Assembly: GCF_902167705.1 (NCBI RefSeq)
Contig: NZ_CABHMZ010000030.1
Location: 1-6,173, forward strand
Source of the DNA: Streptococcus constellatus
GTDB taxonomy: Bacteria > Bacillota > Bacilli > Lactobacillales > Streptococcaceae
DNA: 6,173 bases
Direction: 5' to 3'
The notes below the pieces were generated by a model. It was not told where the DNA came from. It worked only from the letters and a program-made list of their open reading frames with translations, and did no database searches. The number at the start of each line of letters is the position of its first letter. The first letter of the stretch is position 1. The position numbers and the translations under genes are program-made. Shown here one piece after another: positions 5,378 through 6,173 of this stretch.

Positions 5378-6173
5378 TTACTCTAACTCATCCACTAGAG
5401 CTTCATAAGCAGTTCTGTAAGCTAAACATTTTCGTGGTCGGTGATTGATATCATATAAGGCCTTGTTCAAAGCCTCATCAGAGATAGCAGCTAAATCTGT
5501 TTTCTTTGGGAAATATTCTCTTAGTAAGCCATTTGCGTTTTCATTACTTCCTCTCTGCCAAGATGAATAGGCGTCCGCAAAGAAAAAGGAAATTCCTAAA
5601 TTCTCTACTAGAGGATAGCAGGCGAACTCTTTTCCCCTGTCTGAAGTGAAGGTTTTAAGAGTCTCTTTTGGAAATAGCTTACAAAGTTGTTCGATGGCTG
5701 AAAACATGGCTTTGGCTGTTCTATCTGGTATCTTGAAGGCTAAGTAAAAACGAGTTTTTCGCTCTAGAAAAGTCGCTAAACACCCCTTGCTTTTGCCTCT
5801 GGAAGACACTACAGTATCAAGCTCCCAGTGGCCAAAAGTTTCACGATTCCGAACCTCTTTAGGACGTTTGGCAATCGGCGTGCCAATCCTAAATGTCCCA
5901 CGTGTTTCTTTGGGTTGTCGAGTTCTTCCTTTACGACGGAGGACGCTTAAATCCAGATCAATCAAACCAGCATAGAGCCAGTTATAGATGGTTTTAAAAG
6001 CTACCATTGGCTTTTGTTCAAGCTGATAGCGCCCACAAATCTGTTCAGGCGACCAGGAGGATTTTAAACCGTTCTCAATTTCCTTTTTCAACTTTGGTGT
6101 TAAACAAGACTTCCGACCTTTTTGCTTAGCCCTGTGGTCGTACTGTTCCTGTGCTAAGACTCCAGGATAAGGC
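5378..6173 (-). CDS. IS30-family DDE transposase (5' end outside window)
   Basis: The minus-strand frame is open from the window edge to the TAA at 5378-5380, giving 264 visible residues; the TTG at 6091 is internal, because the reading continues upstream without a stop. IS30 transposases usually have about 320-390 residues, so roughly 60-130 are missing. A helix-turn-helix segment is visible at about 25-70 (SWSPEQICGRY ... TIYNWLY). The catalytic triad is intact: D119 in HWELDTV, D178 in TSDRGKEF, and E211 in GSNENANGLLREYFPK, with the E 33 residues after the second D, the spacing known for IS30. The NHRPRKCL motif near the C terminus is also typical. The enzyme cuts and joins the element ends, forming circle intermediates in this family. 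No frameshift is seen in the visible part, so the copy may be active. The exact IS name cannot be given. Confidence 0.92.
   Translation of the reverse strand, partial: PYPGVLAQEQYDHRAKQKGRKSCLTPKLKKEIENGLKSSWSPEQICGRYQLEQKPMVAFKTIYNWLYAGLIDLDLSVLRRKGRTRQPKETRGTFRIGTPIAKRPKEVRNRETFGHWELDTVVSSRGKSKGCLATFLERKTRFYLAFKIPDRTAKAMFSAIEQLCKLFPKETLKTFTSDRGKEFACYPLVENLGISFFFADAYSSWQRGSNENANGLLREYFPKKTDLAAISDEALNKALYDINHRPRKCLAYRTAYEALVDELE

Larger units (their letters stand above)
5355..6173 (-). mobile_element. IS30-family insertion sequence (one end visible)
   Basis: The element is defined by its minus-strand IS30-type transposase; its downstream end lies close to the recR terminator. The first bases past the T run and before the transposase stop (about 5350-5377) must contain the terminal inverted repeat, but the outer boundary cannot be fixed without the other end, so the start given is approximate. 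Target duplication cannot be checked. The element reads opposite to pbp2b-recR and faces its terminator. Confidence 0.75.

Noticed and set aside
5787..5975. Plus-strand open frame inside the transposase gene
   Set aside because: It is antisense to the DDE catalytic region, whose motifs are intact on the minus strand.
1..6173. CRISPR array, tRNA, rRNA or a novel multi-gene defence system
   Set aside because: No regularly spaced repeats longer than 11 bp, no tRNA-like cloverleaf and no unknown gene cluster were seen; all long frames belong to known families.

Overview
The window is ordinary Firmicute chromosome of a Streptococcus. Gene content, low GC and the close resemblance of PerR, GpmA and PBP2b to those I remember from Streptococcus suis make S. 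suis or a near relative the most likely source. This is a judgement from memory of the proteins, not a database search. All core genes are on the + strand. One mobile remnant lies on each side: a prophage lysis-end fragment on the left and an IS30-family element on the right.

Region by region. 1-720 is the 3' part of a phage endolysin: the end of a GH25 muramidase domain, an SH3-like domain and two LysM repeats. A strong intrinsic terminator closes it (730-760). 761-1180 has no convincing gene. It holds a candidate extended -10 promoter, overlapping inverted repeats, a bidirectional terminator-like hairpin (1004-1046), and two pairs of GGGGCA/GGGGTAAA repeats. Each pair is spaced exactly 11 bp, which looks like integrase arm-type sites at a prophage attachment end. 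This is followed directly by the perR promoter and a near-consensus PerR box.

1181-1642 is perR, a peroxide-sensing Fur-family repressor. 1783-2475 is gpmA, the 2,3-bisphosphoglycerate-dependent phosphoglycerate mutase of glycolysis, with its own terminator. 2644-4692 is pbp2b, the class B transpeptidase of peripheral wall synthesis. It has its own promoter and is followed after 10 nt by recR (4703-5299), a recombination mediator; the two look co-transcribed and end at a terminator (5311-5346). Just beyond that terminator an IS30-family transposase enters on the minus strand (stop at 5378) and runs off the right edge.

How the genes work together: perR, gpmA and pbp2b-recR are three separately regulated housekeeping units (oxidative-stress/metal regulation, glycolysis, cell wall plus DNA repair), not one pathway. 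I see no new defence, toxin or biosynthetic system. The stretch most worth a second look is 761-1120, where the prophage remnant meets the perR control region. The second is the IS30 insertion next to recR, because in streptococci recR is usually followed by ddl and murF.
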